DNA of 64,000 nt from JADLEX01 sp964586775 (lineage in GTDB: Bacteria; Lernaellota; Lernaellaia; JACKCT01), in contig CAZPJD010000184.1 of assembly GCA_964586775.1 (NCBI GenBank), positions 62,001 to 126,000 of the forward strand. Direction: 5' to 3'. Position 1 is the stretch's first letter. Each line of letters begins with the position of its first letter. The translations under genes were made by a program, and so were the position numbers. Of this stretch, positions 48,619-57,251 are shown in pieces. The notes beneath the pieces were generated by a model. It made no database searches and was not told the origin of the DNA. It saw only the letters and a program-made list of their open reading frames with translations.

Positions 48619-50409
48619 TTATTCGTCGATCTCGTGCTCGAAGACGAATTCGACGCGGCGGTTTTTTTGGCGATCTGGCTCGTTGGTGTTCGGCGCGATC
48701 GGCTTCGACGGCCCGTAGCCCACGGCATAAAGCAGCTTGGGATCGACGCCGCGCTGGATCAGCCATGCGCGTACGGCCTCGGCGCGTCGCTGCGAGAGGC
48801 GCTCGTTGTGCACGATCCAGCCCTCGCCCGAGGTGTGCCCCTCGATGCGCACGCGCTTGACGCCGGCCGCGGCCTGCTCCGCCTTGATCTTCGCGAGCGC
48901 GTCTTGCAGGACGGGGGCCGAGATGTCGCGGATGCGCGGCGAATCGAAGAAGAAGTGGATCGTGCCGGTCAGGATGACCTTTTTTTGCAGCACGATCGTG
49001 ACCTCGCGCTTCTCGCCCGGTTCCAGCGTGACGCCGACGTCCTCGAAGGTGAATCCCGAGCCGGTTCCGCGCACGAGGTATTCGCCCGGTTCGAGATCGC
49101 CGGTCCAAGTTCCGGCGGGCAGCTCGTGCGTGATCGATCCCGGCTCATCCATGCGCGTGATCGTGATCGTCGAATTTGCGATGGGTGACTTGTCCTTCTC
49201 AAAAACAACGCGAACGCTCAGTTGCGGCATCGGCGGCGGAACCGGCGAGAGCGCGAACGACACCGTCCGCTGCTGCGTGTCGGGCAGATCCACGGTCGCC
49301 GACTGGGCGATGTAACCGTCGGCCGACGCGCCGATCGTGTAGGAACCCGGCTCGATCACCGCGCCCCAGGTCCCCGCCCCGTCGGTTATTACGGTGAACG
49401 ACTTTTCGCCCGTGACATCGAGCGTCGCCGCGAGCGGCTGGCCGTCCGCGTTCGTCACGACGACATCGAGCCGTCCCTGCGGCACGTACACGGGCTTCTT
49501 CACGCACGTCGGGTAGTAGTCGAATCCCGCGACGGCCCGGTATTGCGGCGAACCGAGCCCGCCGCCGAATCCCCCGCCGCCCCCGCCGATCACGCGGAAC
49601 CCCGAGCCGAACTTCCAGCGCAGGGTCGCCAGAGCTTCCATCGGCACCGGTCGGATCTCGTCGTTGGTCTCGTTCGCGTCCGACCAAAACGACTCGCCGA
49701 AGTACTCGATCGAGAAACCGAAGCCCGATGCGAAATCGCGCGAGATGCCCGCGCCGAAGAGGATCGAGTCGCCCACCTCGAGGCCCAGGACCTCGCGCGT
49801 CGGCCGGTAGAGGTATCCGCCGCTCGCGGCGATGTTGAAGATCCCCAGATCCTTCTCGACGATCAGTTTCGCGCCGGGATTGACCGTCCCCTCGCCGAGC
49901 AGTCGATCGGGATCGCCCGTGGGAAACGTGGCAAACGCCGCGAGCGCGAGGCCGAAGGGGCCGGGGTCATCGCGCACGAGGCCGAACTTGATCTCGCCCT
50001 TCAGGTCGCCGAACGCGCTTGCGTTTTCCTGCGCGGCGCCTTGGGTGCCGAGTTCCTCGATGTCGTCCAGCGACTTTCCGCGCGCTCGAACGTGAAACGG
50101 CGCTTCAACGCCCAGGCTCAGCCAACGCCACGGCGAGAACGCCGCCGTCAGGTGCGCAGTCGCCACCGACGCGAAGACGGCGGAATCGAAGTCGTCGTCA
50201 ATGCGTTGCTCGACGAGCCCCGAGGCGTAATCGCCATAAAGCCCGAAGCCGTAGCACATCCGCGGCATCGTGGCGGCGTCTTCGATCGCGAGAAATCGCC
50301 CGTTGAAAATGCTCGGGCGAAACATCTGAGCGTTGTACGACTGATCGACCGCCATGGCCGGCGCGGTCAGCGCGAGCAGGACGGTCGCGATAAAAAGCGC
50401 GCGCCTCAT
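48619..50409 (-). CDS. OmpA-family outer-membrane protein with carboxypeptidase-regulatory-like domains
   Basis: A 596-residue exported protein. After the signal peptide (ending APAMA) come about 290 residues of beta-barrel-like strands, including a Gly run (GGGGGGFGGGLG). Two beta-sandwich domains follow (about 315-400 and 400-475: VVVTNADGQPLAATLDV, VVFEKDKSPIANSTITI), of the carboxypeptidase-regulatory/PEGA kind. The C-terminal OmpA domain has IHFFFDSPRIRDIS, VRIEGHTSGEGWIVHNERLSQRRA and NRRVEFVF and should bind peptidoglycan. Its ATG overlaps the stop of the Thr/Asp-rich protein gene (ATGA), suggesting joint function at the surface. Confidence 0.88.
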   Translation of the reverse strand: MRRALFIATVLLALTAPAMAVDQSYNAQMFRPSIFNGRFLAIEDAATMPRMCYGFGLYGDYASGLVEQRIDDDFDSAVFASVATAHLTAAFSPWRWLSLGVEAPFHVRARGKSLDDIEELGTQGAAQENASAFGDLKGEIKFGLVRDDPGPFGLALAAFATFPTGDPDRLLGEGTVNPGAKLIVEKDLGIFNIAASGGYLYRPTREVLGLEVGDSILFGAGISRDFASGFGFSIEYFGESFWSDANETNDEIRPVPMEALATLRWKFGSGFRVIGGGGGGFGGGLGSPQYRAVAGFDYYPTCVKKPVYVPQGRLDVVVTNADGQPLAATLDVTGEKSFTVITDGAGTWGAVIEPGSYTIGASADGYIAQSATVDLPDTQQRTVSFALSPVPPPMPQLSVRVVFEKDKSPIANSTITITRMDEPGSITHELPAGTWTGDLEPGEYLVRGTGSGFTFEDVGVTLEPGEKREVTIVLQKKVILTGTIHFFFDSPRIRDISAPVLQDALAKIKAEQAAAGVKRVRIEGHTSGEGWIVHNERLSQRRAEAVRAWLIQRGVDPKLLYAVGYGPSKPIAPNTNEPDRQKNRRVEFVFEHEIDE

Positions 50410-51455
50410 AGCGAGCAGGACCCGCCGGTGTATTCCACGGCCTCGTCCTTCGGCGTCGGCGCTGGACCGGCGTCGTCATCGGCGTCGTCATCCGCCGCCG
50501 CGTCGTCGTCCATGTCGTCGTCCGCGGTGTCGTCATCGGTCGTATCATCGTCCGCGTCATCATCCGCATCGTCATCCGAGTCGTCATCGGTGTCGTCGTC
50601 AGTGTCGTCGTCGCCGGGCTGCGTTGTCGTGGTGGTCGATGTCGGGACGCTGGTCGTCGTCGTCGTGGTCGTGGTGGGTTCCGTCGATGTTGTCGTCGTG
50701 GGCGACGTGGTCGACGTGGTCGTCGGCTCCGTCGTGGTCGTGGTGGTCGTCGTTGGTTCCGTCGTTGTCGTGGGCTCGGTCGTGGTGGTCGTGGTGGTGG
50801 TCGTGGTGGTGGTCGTCGTCACGAGGCAGTATTCGGTGATGGCGCGAATCATCACGTTGCCGTCGGGCCGCACCACATCCCAGCCGGTCCAGCCATCCTC
50901 GTCGTTGCCGACCCAGCCGTGTCCCGCGTGCGGAAGATCCTGATCGAGGCCCACCCCGCTGTCACCCGGCCCGGTCTGGAACTCCACGCCCATGCACCAA
51001 GCGCCGCTCGCGATCGGGGTCGCAAAGACCGCCTCTCCGGAGACATCCAAGCTAAAAAACCCCGCGCCCGGCGGATCGAAGACACCCGAGACGAACCACG
51101 GCGCGGCATCCGGGGGCGAAATGGCGTCGGTCGCCGAATAGACCACCCAGCGCATCGACGACGTTTCTTCAATGCCGACTAAAAACGCTGATATTTCAAT
51201 CAAATACGATGGGTACTGCTCGGGGACGATGCACGTGATGTACTGCGTGCCGGGGAAAGCGGTGAAGAGCGAGTCCCAAGCCCCGTCGTCCTCGATCAGG
51301 TCCTCGGTGGCCGAGACCTCGCACTCCGCGGTCGCCGCGTCGAAGTCCGAAGTCGTCCATTGCCCCGATGCACCGAGGACGACGAACGAGATCGCCCCCA
51401 TCAGGGCGTACAGGCCGATCTGAACAAATCGACGTCTCGCGCGCAACGAAGCCAC
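50406..51455 (-). CDS. Secreted protein with Thr-rich and Asp-rich low-complexity tail
   Basis: A 349-residue protein. An N-terminal hydrophobic stretch (about 12-30) serves as signal. Residues 35-210 are a beta-rich globular domain with a few Cys. Residues 213-279 are almost all Thr with Glu-Pro breaks, 281-330 are nearly all Asp with single Thr/Ala/Ser, and the end is EYTGGSCSL. The Thr stretch looks like a mucin-type glycosylation or wall-spanning linker and the Asp stretch should bind calcium. The start is a GTG with no strong SD; a TTG six bases downstream is possible. It precedes, and overlaps, the OmpA-family gene. Confidence 0.75.
   Translation of the reverse strand: MASLRARRRFVQIGLYALMGAISFVVLGASGQWTTSDFDAATAECEVSATEDLIEDDGAWDSLFTAFPGTQYITCIVPEQYPSYLIEISAFLVGIEETSSMRWVVYSATDAISPPDAAPWFVSGVFDPPGAGFFSLDVSGEAVFATPIASGAWCMGVEFQTGPGDSGVGLDQDLPHAGHGWVGNDEDGWTGWDVVRPDGNVMIRAITEYCLVTTTTTTTTTTTTTTEPTTTTEPTTTTTTTTEPTTTSTTSPTTTTSTEPTTTTTTTTSVPTSTTTTTQPGDDDTDDDTDDDSDDDADDDADDDTTDDDTADDDMDDDAAADDDADDDAGPAPTPKDEAVEYTGGSCSL
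50466..50819. repeat. Thr-codon and Asp-codon microsatellite
   Basis: About 200 bp of near-continuous Thr codons (seen on the plus strand as GTCGTG/GTCGTC units) followed by about 150 bp of Asp-rich codons (GTC ATC type hexamers). Both are in-frame trinucleotide repeats likely to vary in length between strains by slippage; unit changes would keep the reading frame. Confidence 0.9.
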
Positions 51456-51562
51456 CCATGGGAAAAGCCCAAATCACCATATTTATCGGCTAGATCCGTG
51501 AAAAGTTGAAAGTAAATTCTGAAGTTGGCGAGATCGCTGGGAATTTGGGAGCCGGAATCGGT

Positions 51563-52600
51563 TTACGACGCCTTTTCCTTCTCGACGCCGATGGCGCGCA
51601 GGAACACGTCCACCAGATCGGGGTCGAACTGTCGCCCCGCATTGCGAATGATGATCCGACAGGCATCCTCGTCCGAAAGCGCACGACGGTAGGGGCGATC
51701 GGAGGTCATGGCGTCGTAGGCGTCGCAGACCGCGAGGATGCGTCCGCCGAGCGGGATATCGGCACCGGCCAAACCGTCGGGATAGCCGCTGCCGTCGTAG
51801 AACTCGTGGTGATGGCGCACGATCATCGAGATCCGCCGAAACTGCGGGATCTGCTCCAGAATCTTCACGCCGATGACCACGTGCTCCTTGATGATCTCGT
51901 ACTCCTCAGGTGTCAGCTTTCCCTCTTTGTGGAGCACCGACTCGCGCACGCCGATCTTGCCGATGTCGTGGAAGAGCCCCGCGAGGTGCAGCTCCTCTTG
52001 ATCGCGCGGCGACAGGCCGAGGCGCTTCGCCACCGCCAAGGCCGTGTCCGCCACCCGGCGCGAATGGCCCTCGGTGTATTTGTCCTTGGCTTCCAGCGTG
52101 TGGACGAGGCTGTTGATCGTGTTGTTGATGAGGTTCTGCTTCTCCTCGTTGCGCAGACGCAGCGACAGAAGCTGCTCCTTCATCTTTTTTTCGAGATTCG
52201 TCTGGAACTCGCGGTTCTCGAGCGCGAGACGCCGCTTTTCCATAGCCCGCTGAACGGACATGAGCATGGAGTAGCTGTGGAACGGCTTCACGACGAAGTC
52301 GTAGGCGCCTTTTTCCATCGCCTTCTGGGCGATCTCGAAGTCGTTGTAGGCCGTCGTCACCACGCAGTCCACGCCCGGGTGCGACGCCTGAATGAAGTCC
52401 ATCAGCGCGAATCCGCCCGTCTTGGGCAAGTGCGTGTCCACGATGACGAGGGCGATGAACTCCGTTTCCAGGACGCTCATGGCCTCGGCCGCGTCCCGCG
52501 CCGACGTGACGCCGAATTCCTGCGACTCGAGCAGGCTCACCAGACTCTCCCGCACGGTGGAGTCCGGATCGACGACGAGGACTTTTTCACGGAATTTCAT
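51563..52600 (-). CDS. Response regulator with HD-GYP c-di-GMP phosphodiesterase
   Basis: A 345-residue two-domain signalling protein. The receiver domain (1-125) has VVDPD at the acidic pocket, phospho-acceptor Asp55 in VIVDTHLP and Lys105 in VVKPF. A coiled-coil linker (about 115-165) joins it to an HD-GYP domain: EGHSRRVA, LFHDIGKIG (His211, Asp212), HHHEFYDGSGYPDGL (the GYP motif at 272-274) and DAYDAMTSDRPYR. Such proteins degrade c-di-GMP. No histidine kinase is adjacent. A PilZ receptor is encoded at 33873. Confidence 0.95.
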   Translation of the reverse strand: MKFREKVLVVDPDSTVRESLVSLLESQEFGVTSARDAAEAMSVLETEFIALVIVDTHLPKTGGFALMDFIQASHPGVDCVVTTAYNDFEIAQKAMEKGAYDFVVKPFHSYSMLMSVQRAMEKRRLALENREFQTNLEKKMKEQLLSLRLRNEEKQNLINNTINSLVHTLEAKDKYTEGHSRRVADTALAVAKRLGLSPRDQEELHLAGLFHDIGKIGVRESVLHKEGKLTPEEYEIIKEHVVIGVKILEQIPQFRRISMIVRHHHEFYDGSGYPDGLAGADIPLGGRILAVCDAYDAMTSDRPYRRALSDEDACRIIIRNAGRQFDPDLVDVFLRAIGVEKEKAS

Positions 52601-52740
52601 GCCACCTCGAAAGCAACGCGCGGCTTCGGCAACGCCCGACGCATCCCCAGCATTGCGGCCCCATCGTCGCCCAAAACGGGCGTAAGGACCATGACGCGAT
52701 ACATCCTAACGTCGTTTCATCGAAGGTTTGCGCAGTTTCC

Positions 52741-53748
52741 TTAAATCATTTTCTCACGAAGCGGCCCTTCTGGATACGGATCAGTGACCACTAGCACGCT
52801 TTTTGCGCCGCCGGAGCCGAGCCAGAGCACACGCGGCTCGGCGGGGCGCTTTTTGGTCCAGAACAGTATCATCCGAGCCGCGTCGATCACGTCGGCCTCG
52901 GTGCGTTCGCCAAGGACGAGCGCTGACGGCCCCTGGAAGTTCTCGGGCTCCAAAAACGCCGTCGCGCGGTCCTGATACCCTTCCAGCATGGCGTTTTCGC
53001 GCTCGTTGCGCCCCACCACCACGCGCACGGCGTCGCGCAGCTTCACGATGCGCCCGAGTTGAAGGATCTGCAGGTCGCGGAACAGAACCTCTTCCTGCCG
53101 GTCGAACAGGTCGCGGACGCGCACCGCGAAGTTTTTGTCGGTGAGCAGACAGCCGCCGGCGGGGGTGGGGAAGTCCGTGACGTCGAATTTCTTCGCGAGC
53201 GCGAACTGCTCCTTGCGCGAGCGGCCCGTGATCGCGCCGAGCCTTTCGCGGTTGAGCGTGCCGTCCAGTTCGGGCTTCGTCGGCGGCATTTCGCGGGCGG
53301 ACAGCGGACGCAGCAGGATGCCGCCCATGTCGGCTTGGTCGTCGATCGTCTCCATCGCGTCCTTGCGCTGGCTCATCGGGCGCTGGCCGAGGACCTCGCC
53401 GCTGACGATGAAGTCCGCGCCCTCTTCCTCCATCACCCGCTTCGCCTTTTTCATCGTGTAGATGCGGCAGTCGATGCACGGATTCACGCCCGCGCCGTAG
53501 CCGAACCGCCCGTGGCGGATGACATCCACATAGTCCTCGTCGAGCGGCACGAAACGCACGGGCACGCCGAGTTGCCGCTGCGCCTTCTGAATCTTCGACT
53601 CGCCCCCGGTCGCCGGCGTTCGGCACGACGGACAAAACGGGCTGACGAAGTTCAGTCCGATCACCTCGACGCCCTGCTCCTGCATCATCTTGGCGGCGAG
53701 CGTCGAATCGAGCCCGCCCGAGAGCAGGGCGATGGCTTTTTTGCCCAT
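52741..53748 (-). CDS. PP-loop tRNA thiolase-like enzyme (ThiI/MnmA superfamily)
   Basis: A 335-residue ATP-pyrophosphatase. IALLSGGLDSTLAAKMM is the PP-loop at the very N-terminus; CPSC and CIDCRIYTM give two possible cluster or persulfide Cys sets; FPTPAGGCLLTDKNFAVRVRDLF is the strongly conserved block of a bacterial family often named tRNA 4-thiouridine or 2-thiouridine synthase-like in delta-proteobacteria and Thermotogae. Neither the THUMP domain of ThiI nor the full MnmA layout is present, so the modified base is unknown. GGAGCGA supports the ATG at 53748. Confidence 0.8.
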   Translation of the reverse strand: MGKKAIALLSGGLDSTLAAKMMQEQGVEVIGLNFVSPFCPSCRTPATGGESKIQKAQRQLGVPVRFVPLDEDYVDVIRHGRFGYGAGVNPCIDCRIYTMKKAKRVMEEEGADFIVSGEVLGQRPMSQRKDAMETIDDQADMGGILLRPLSAREMPPTKPELDGTLNRERLGAITGRSRKEQFALAKKFDVTDFPTPAGGCLLTDKNFAVRVRDLFDRQEEVLFRDLQILQLGRIVKLRDAVRVVVGRNERENAMLEGYQDRATAFLEPENFQGPSALVLGERTEADVIDAARMILFWTKKRPAEPRVLWLGSGGAKSVLVVTDPYPEGPLREKMI

Positions 53749-53897
53749 GCTTCGCTCCGAATCCGGCACCGTGCCGGATAAATATCTGGTTGCGTAACGA
53801 GTGTGAGGACCGGCTGGGTGCGTGTCAACGAAGATCGACAGGATCGGTCGCGGTTTTCACCTTCCTCCGCCGACCGAACGCGATAAGCGATCGCAAC

Positions 53898-54281
53898 TCA
53901 CGCCAGCGCGCTGCGTATCTTTTCCGAAAGGAGATTTGCGGATTTCCAAATCTCTTCCGCTTCGCCCGCATGCTCCAGGATTTTCTGCCGATAGACGCTT
54001 TGCGAGGTGACCTGCGGATAGAACGAAAGTTCGTGCAAAAACTCGAGATCCGCGCCGGAAAGCGATGCGTCGAGACCGCTCGCGCGCGCCAAGGCGGGCA
54101 GGTGTGGTTCATTCGGCGGATAGCGGTTTTGCGTTTCGAGAAAATAGCCGCGCAGGAGTTTGAATAGCGCCTGATGGCAGAGGAAACCGACCCAGAACGG
54201 GCGGCCGGAATCGAGAAGCGTGCGCGCGGCGTCGAGGTCGTCGCGGCAACCCTCGACGTACTTGACCACCACGTCCATCAT
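53898..54281 (-). CDS. HEPN-domain protein
   Basis: A 127-residue helical protein with the HEPN layout: DVVVKYVEGCRDDLDAARTLLDSG, then FWVGFLCHQALFKLLRGYF and a C-terminal helix pair. RQKILEH contains an Rx5H spacing like the RNase motif of HEPN toxins, but it is not in the usual sequence context, so activity is uncertain. No nucleotidyltransferase (MNT) partner gene is adjacent, unlike typical HEPN/MNT toxin-antitoxin pairs. It is the last gene of the seven-gene operon; two consecutive ATGs overlap the upstream stop (ATGATG), and either may be used. Confidence 0.75.
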   Translation of the reverse strand: MMDVVVKYVEGCRDDLDAARTLLDSGRPFWVGFLCHQALFKLLRGYFLETQNRYPPNEPHLPALARASGLDASLSGADLEFLHELSFYPQVTSQSVYRQKILEHAGEAEEIWKSANLLSEKIRSALA

Positions 54282-55099
54282 GGCGCGCCCGTCTCCCGCC
54301 ACGCGGGATTTTGCGCGAGAAGGCGTCGAAGCTCGCCGTGAATCGCCGCGCTTCCCGCGACCACATGGCGCGGCGGATCGCCGATCGGCTCACCCGCGAA
54401 GTCGGTGACGAGCCCGCCGGCCTCGGCGACGACCAGCGCGCCCGCCGCCACGTCCCACACGTTCAGCCGCAGCTCCCAAAATCCATCGAGCCGTCCCATG
54501 GCGACCCAGCACAGGTCGATCGCCGCGCTGCCCATGCGCCGGATGCCGCGCACGTGCGGCACGATGGTCGCGAAATGGTCCAGGTTGTTATGGGGATTCG
54601 TCTTCTTGTCGTAAGGAAAGCCCGTGCCCACGATGGCATCGGCGAGCCGCGTCTTGTCGCTTACGCGGATCGGCGCGTCGTTGCATGTCGCTCCGCCGCC
54701 GCGAATGGCGACGAATGTCTCGCCAAATCGCGGCGCGTGGACGACGCCGACCTGCGTCGCGCCGCCGCGCACGAGGGCGATGGAGACGCAAAACATCGGG
54801 ATGCCGTTGGCGTAGTTGTTCGTGCCGTCGAGGGGATCGACCACCCAGCGCCACAGGGCGGCGAGGTCGTGCCGCGCGCCCTCTTCGCCCACGTACCCGC
54901 TGCCGGGAAACGCGGCGAGCAGTCGCTCGCGGCACAGCGCCTCGGCGGCGAGATCGGCCGCCGTGACCAGATCGTACTCGCCCTTGCGGTCGATCGTCGC
55001 ACGGCCCTGGTAGTCGAGCAGCAGCTCGCCCGCCTCGACCGCGACGCCGCGCGCGATGCCCGCCCAGTGCGCGAGGTCGACCGATTCGGCGAGCGTCAC
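54278..55099 (-). CDS. Inositol-monophosphatase-family phosphatase (SuhB-like)
   Basis: A 273-residue Mg-dependent phosphatase. GEEGARHD (Glu72), WVVDPLDGTNNY (Asp88, Asp91) and LNVWDVAAGALVVAEAGG are the three metal-binding blocks, closer to SuhB/IMPase than the other member at 20734, because the WDxAAG motif is intact. Likely substrates are myo-inositol-1-phosphate or related sugar phosphates. It overlaps both neighbours by four bases in an operon for imino-acid oxidation, with which it has no obvious biochemical link. Confidence 0.93.
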   Translation of the reverse strand: MTLAESVDLAHWAGIARGVAVEAGELLLDYQGRATIDRKGEYDLVTAADLAAEALCRERLLAAFPGSGYVGEEGARHDLAALWRWVVDPLDGTNNYANGIPMFCVSIALVRGGATQVGVVHAPRFGETFVAIRGGGATCNDAPIRVSDKTRLADAIVGTGFPYDKKTNPHNNLDHFATIVPHVRGIRRMGSAAIDLCWVAMGRLDGFWELRLNVWDVAAGALVVAEAGGLVTDFAGEPIGDPPRHVVAGSAAIHGELRRLLAQNPAWRETGAP

Positions 55100-55842
55100 T
55101 TGAGCCCCGGCGGCGGCTGGATCTTCGTGAACCCGGCGGGCAGTTCGAAGAGCGCGTCGTTCACCGTGGGGAACTCGATCTTCTTAAGCGTCTTCGTCGT
55201 CGAGACGATCTGCCCCTGCGCGTTGGTCACCGTTTTTTGCTCGACGGGGTAGCCGGGCAGAAGTTGCACCTGCGCGTAGAACTTGTCGAAGGTCGCCGAG
55301 GTCGCGCCGCCCACCGACAGGCGAAACACGTGAACGAGATCCGCCGCGGTGAGGCCCGCCTTGGCCGCCACGCACTGCGTGGTGGTGGACGTGATGCCCG
55401 GTCCGAGAACCTGCTTCGCGGCGACCTCGTAGTCCTCGCAATTCCACGCGCCCACGTCGCGCTTTTTGCCCGTCGCCACAAACAGAGGTTCGGGGATGAC
55501 GAACACGCCGTTTTCAACGCGACCGAAGACCGACAGGCTTTGCATGCCCATCTGCGCGAGTTTGTCGGAGCCGATTTCGACGTAGGTCTTCGACGGCGAG
55601 TGGACGAGCCACGCCACGCCGAGGTCCGGGCGGTAGATCGCGATCTCGCCGTTGCTCGACTCGGTGCGCATGCGGTCGCCGCGCACCCAGGTCTTGATGG
55701 TTCCGCCGGGCGCGCGCTGCCCCGGCGGGGCCGAGGTCGCGAGCAGTTCCTCGATATAGAACGCGCGCTCCTGCGCGAACGCGCTCACCGCCAGCGCGAG
55801 CGCCGCGAGACAAATTCCGATGACGCGAATCCATTTAGCCAA
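55096..55842 (-). CDS. Exported DUF4412-like protein
   Basis: A 248-residue protein with signal peptide MAKWIRVIGICLAALALAVSAFA. IKTWVRGDRMRTE, EIAIYRPDLGVAWLVHSPSKTYVEI and YPVEQKTV are the beta-strand marks of the DUF4412/LolA-like superfamily, proposed lipid- or lipoprotein-binding periplasmic proteins. A pair of Cys (in WNCEDYEV and TQCVAAK) may form a disulfide. Function unknown. It overlaps the FAD subunit gene upstream by eight bases and the phosphatase downstream by four. Confidence 0.7.
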   Translation of the reverse strand: MAKWIRVIGICLAALALAVSAFAQERAFYIEELLATSAPPGQRAPGGTIKTWVRGDRMRTESSNGEIAIYRPDLGVAWLVHSPSKTYVEIGSDKLAQMGMQSLSVFGRVENGVFVIPEPLFVATGKKRDVGAWNCEDYEVAAKQVLGPGITSTTTQCVAAKAGLTAADLVHVFRLSVGGATSATFDKFYAQVQLLPGYPVEQKTVTNAQGQIVSTTKTLKKIEFPTVNDALFELPAGFTKIQPPPGLK

Positions 55843-56971
55843 TGATCATCTGCTCCGTGGCGAGCTGCCCGTTTTCGAATCGCTCCGGATAGCACGCGTC
55901 GAGTTCCGGGTGTTTGCGTCCGCCGACGATCGCCTCGGCCATGATTTCGCCCATCACCGGCGCCATCATGAAACCATGGCCCATGAACCCGTGGCACTGC
56001 CAGAATCCCGGCCAGCCGCGCGCCGGGCCGAGGATCGGGTTCGTGTCGGGCGTGATGTCGTAGTACCCGCCCCACTGACGCAGCACCTTGACCGGCCCGA
56101 GCTGCGGAATCAGATCGATCATGAGCCGGCTGATCTTGCGCACGAAACGGAAGGTCGGCGTATATCCGGTCGGCGTGTGCTTGTCCACTCCCACGCACGC
56201 GTAAATCTCGCCGCGCATCGTTTGCGAAACGAAAAGTCCGCTGTCCATCGGCACGAGATTCGGCCCGAGAAAGGGCCGTAGCGCCTCGGTCACGAGCGCC
56301 TCGTGTTTCTCGGGATGATTCGGCAGTCGAACCCCCAGCATCGCGCCGATGGCGGGCGCCCACGCCCCCGCCGCGTTGACGACGAGGTCGGTCTCGATGT
56401 CGCCGCGCGTCGTGCGCACGCGGTGGATCGTCCCGGCTTCGCCGTCGATACCCGTGACCTCGGTATGCGTGCGCAGGTCGTGGCCGAAGCGCGCAATGGC
56501 GCGGGCGTAAGCCCACAGCACCGAAAACGGAAAGATCGTGCCGTCCGTGGGGTTGAACGCGCCGCCCGCGACCCCGTCGAGATTCACGAAGGGGCACATC
56601 GATCGGATCTCGGTGCGGTTCACGATGCGGCTGCGAACGCCGTGCGCGTTTTGCAGGGCGACGTTCGTCTCGAGCTGCGCGAGCTGCTCCGGCGACTTGG
56701 CGAGAAACAGGTAGCCGTCCTGCCGGAACCAGATGTTCGCGCCGGTTTCGCGCGTGAGGTCTTTGTAGAGTTCCACCGAGCGCTTCATCAGTTCGATGTT
56801 GTTCGCGGTGGACCACTGCTGGCGCACGCCGCCGCCGCAGCGCCCGGTCGCGCCGCCGTTCAGGTGGCCGCGCTCGACGACGACCACATCGCGCCGCCCC
56901 CGTCGGCCGAGTTCGTACGCGATGGCGAGGCCGATGACGCCGCCGCCGATGATGACGACGCGCTCACCCAT
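55835..56971 (-). CDS. FAD-dependent amine/imino-acid dehydrogenase, beta subunit
   Basis: A 378-residue flavoprotein of the DAO/glycine-oxidase/sarcosine-oxidase-beta family. VVIIGGGVIGLAIAYELGRRG binds FAD at the N-terminus, GGATGRCGGGVRQQW is the FAD-stacking loop, NAAGAWAPAIGAMLG is the second FAD block and YYDITPDTNPILGP with CHGFMGHGFMMAPVMGE is the C-terminal catalytic/FAD block typical of sarcosine oxidase beta and of dye-linked L-proline dehydrogenase beta subunits. With the adjacent alpha and 2Fe-2S subunits and a P5C dehydrogenase upstream, L-proline is the best guess for the substrate; D-amino acids, hydroxyproline or opines are alternatives. Confidence 0.88.
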   Translation of the reverse strand: MGERVVIIGGGVIGLAIAYELGRRGRRDVVVVERGHLNGGATGRCGGGVRQQWSTANNIELMKRSVELYKDLTRETGANIWFRQDGYLFLAKSPEQLAQLETNVALQNAHGVRSRIVNRTEIRSMCPFVNLDGVAGGAFNPTDGTIFPFSVLWAYARAIARFGHDLRTHTEVTGIDGEAGTIHRVRTTRGDIETDLVVNAAGAWAPAIGAMLGVRLPNHPEKHEALVTEALRPFLGPNLVPMDSGLFVSQTMRGEIYACVGVDKHTPTGYTPTFRFVRKISRLMIDLIPQLGPVKVLRQWGGYYDITPDTNPILGPARGWPGFWQCHGFMGHGFMMAPVMGEIMAEAIVGGRKHPELDACYPERFENGQLATEQMIIG

Positions 56972-57251
56972 CGCCCGGCTCCGACGTGTCGCGCCCCGCG
57001 AAATCGGCGAGCGTGGTCATGCTCGTCGGCGGACGACTGACGAACGGCGCGCTACCCGCGAACGACTCTCCCGTTTCCTCTTCCAACAGACGCACCATCG
57101 CGGCGACGCACCCCTTGGCCTGACACGCACCGGTCCCCACGGCGAGATAACGCTTGAGGCTCTCCAGATCGCGGCACCCGCCGCGGATCGCCTCGCGGAT
57201 CTCGATCTCGGTCACGTCTTCGCACCAGCAGACGAGCGTCTTCGCGGTCAT
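56964..57251 (-). CDS. BFD-like [2Fe-2S] small subunit
   Basis: A 95-residue protein with the bacterioferritin-associated-ferredoxin arrangement of cluster Cys: CWC (Cys8, Cys10) and CQAKGC (Cys43, Cys48), separated by a helical EIEIREAIRGGCRDLESLKRYL. In heterotrimeric or tetrameric dehydrogenases of the opine, hydroxyproline and dye-linked proline types this domain is a separate subunit or a domain of alpha. The C-terminal 30 residues (SRPPTSMTTLADFAG) resemble the tail of the sarcosine oxidase alpha C-terminus. It overlaps both neighbouring genes. Confidence 0.88.
   Translation of the reverse strand: MTAKTLVCWCEDVTEIEIREAIRGGCRDLESLKRYLAVGTGACQAKGCVAAMVRLLEEETGESFAGSAPFVSRPPTSMTTLADFAGRDTSEPGDG

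Noticed and set aside
50406..50412. Frameshift joining the Thr/Asp-rich gene to a downstream membrane helix to make a MYXO-CTERM tail
   Set aside because: The downstream hydrophobic stretch is the signal peptide of the OmpA-family protein, with its own ATG in an ATGA overlap.
50466..50819. Repetitive DNA resembling a short-repeat array (CRISPR or satellite)
   Set aside because: It is in-frame Thr and Asp codon repeats inside a coding region, without spacers or palindromic repeats.
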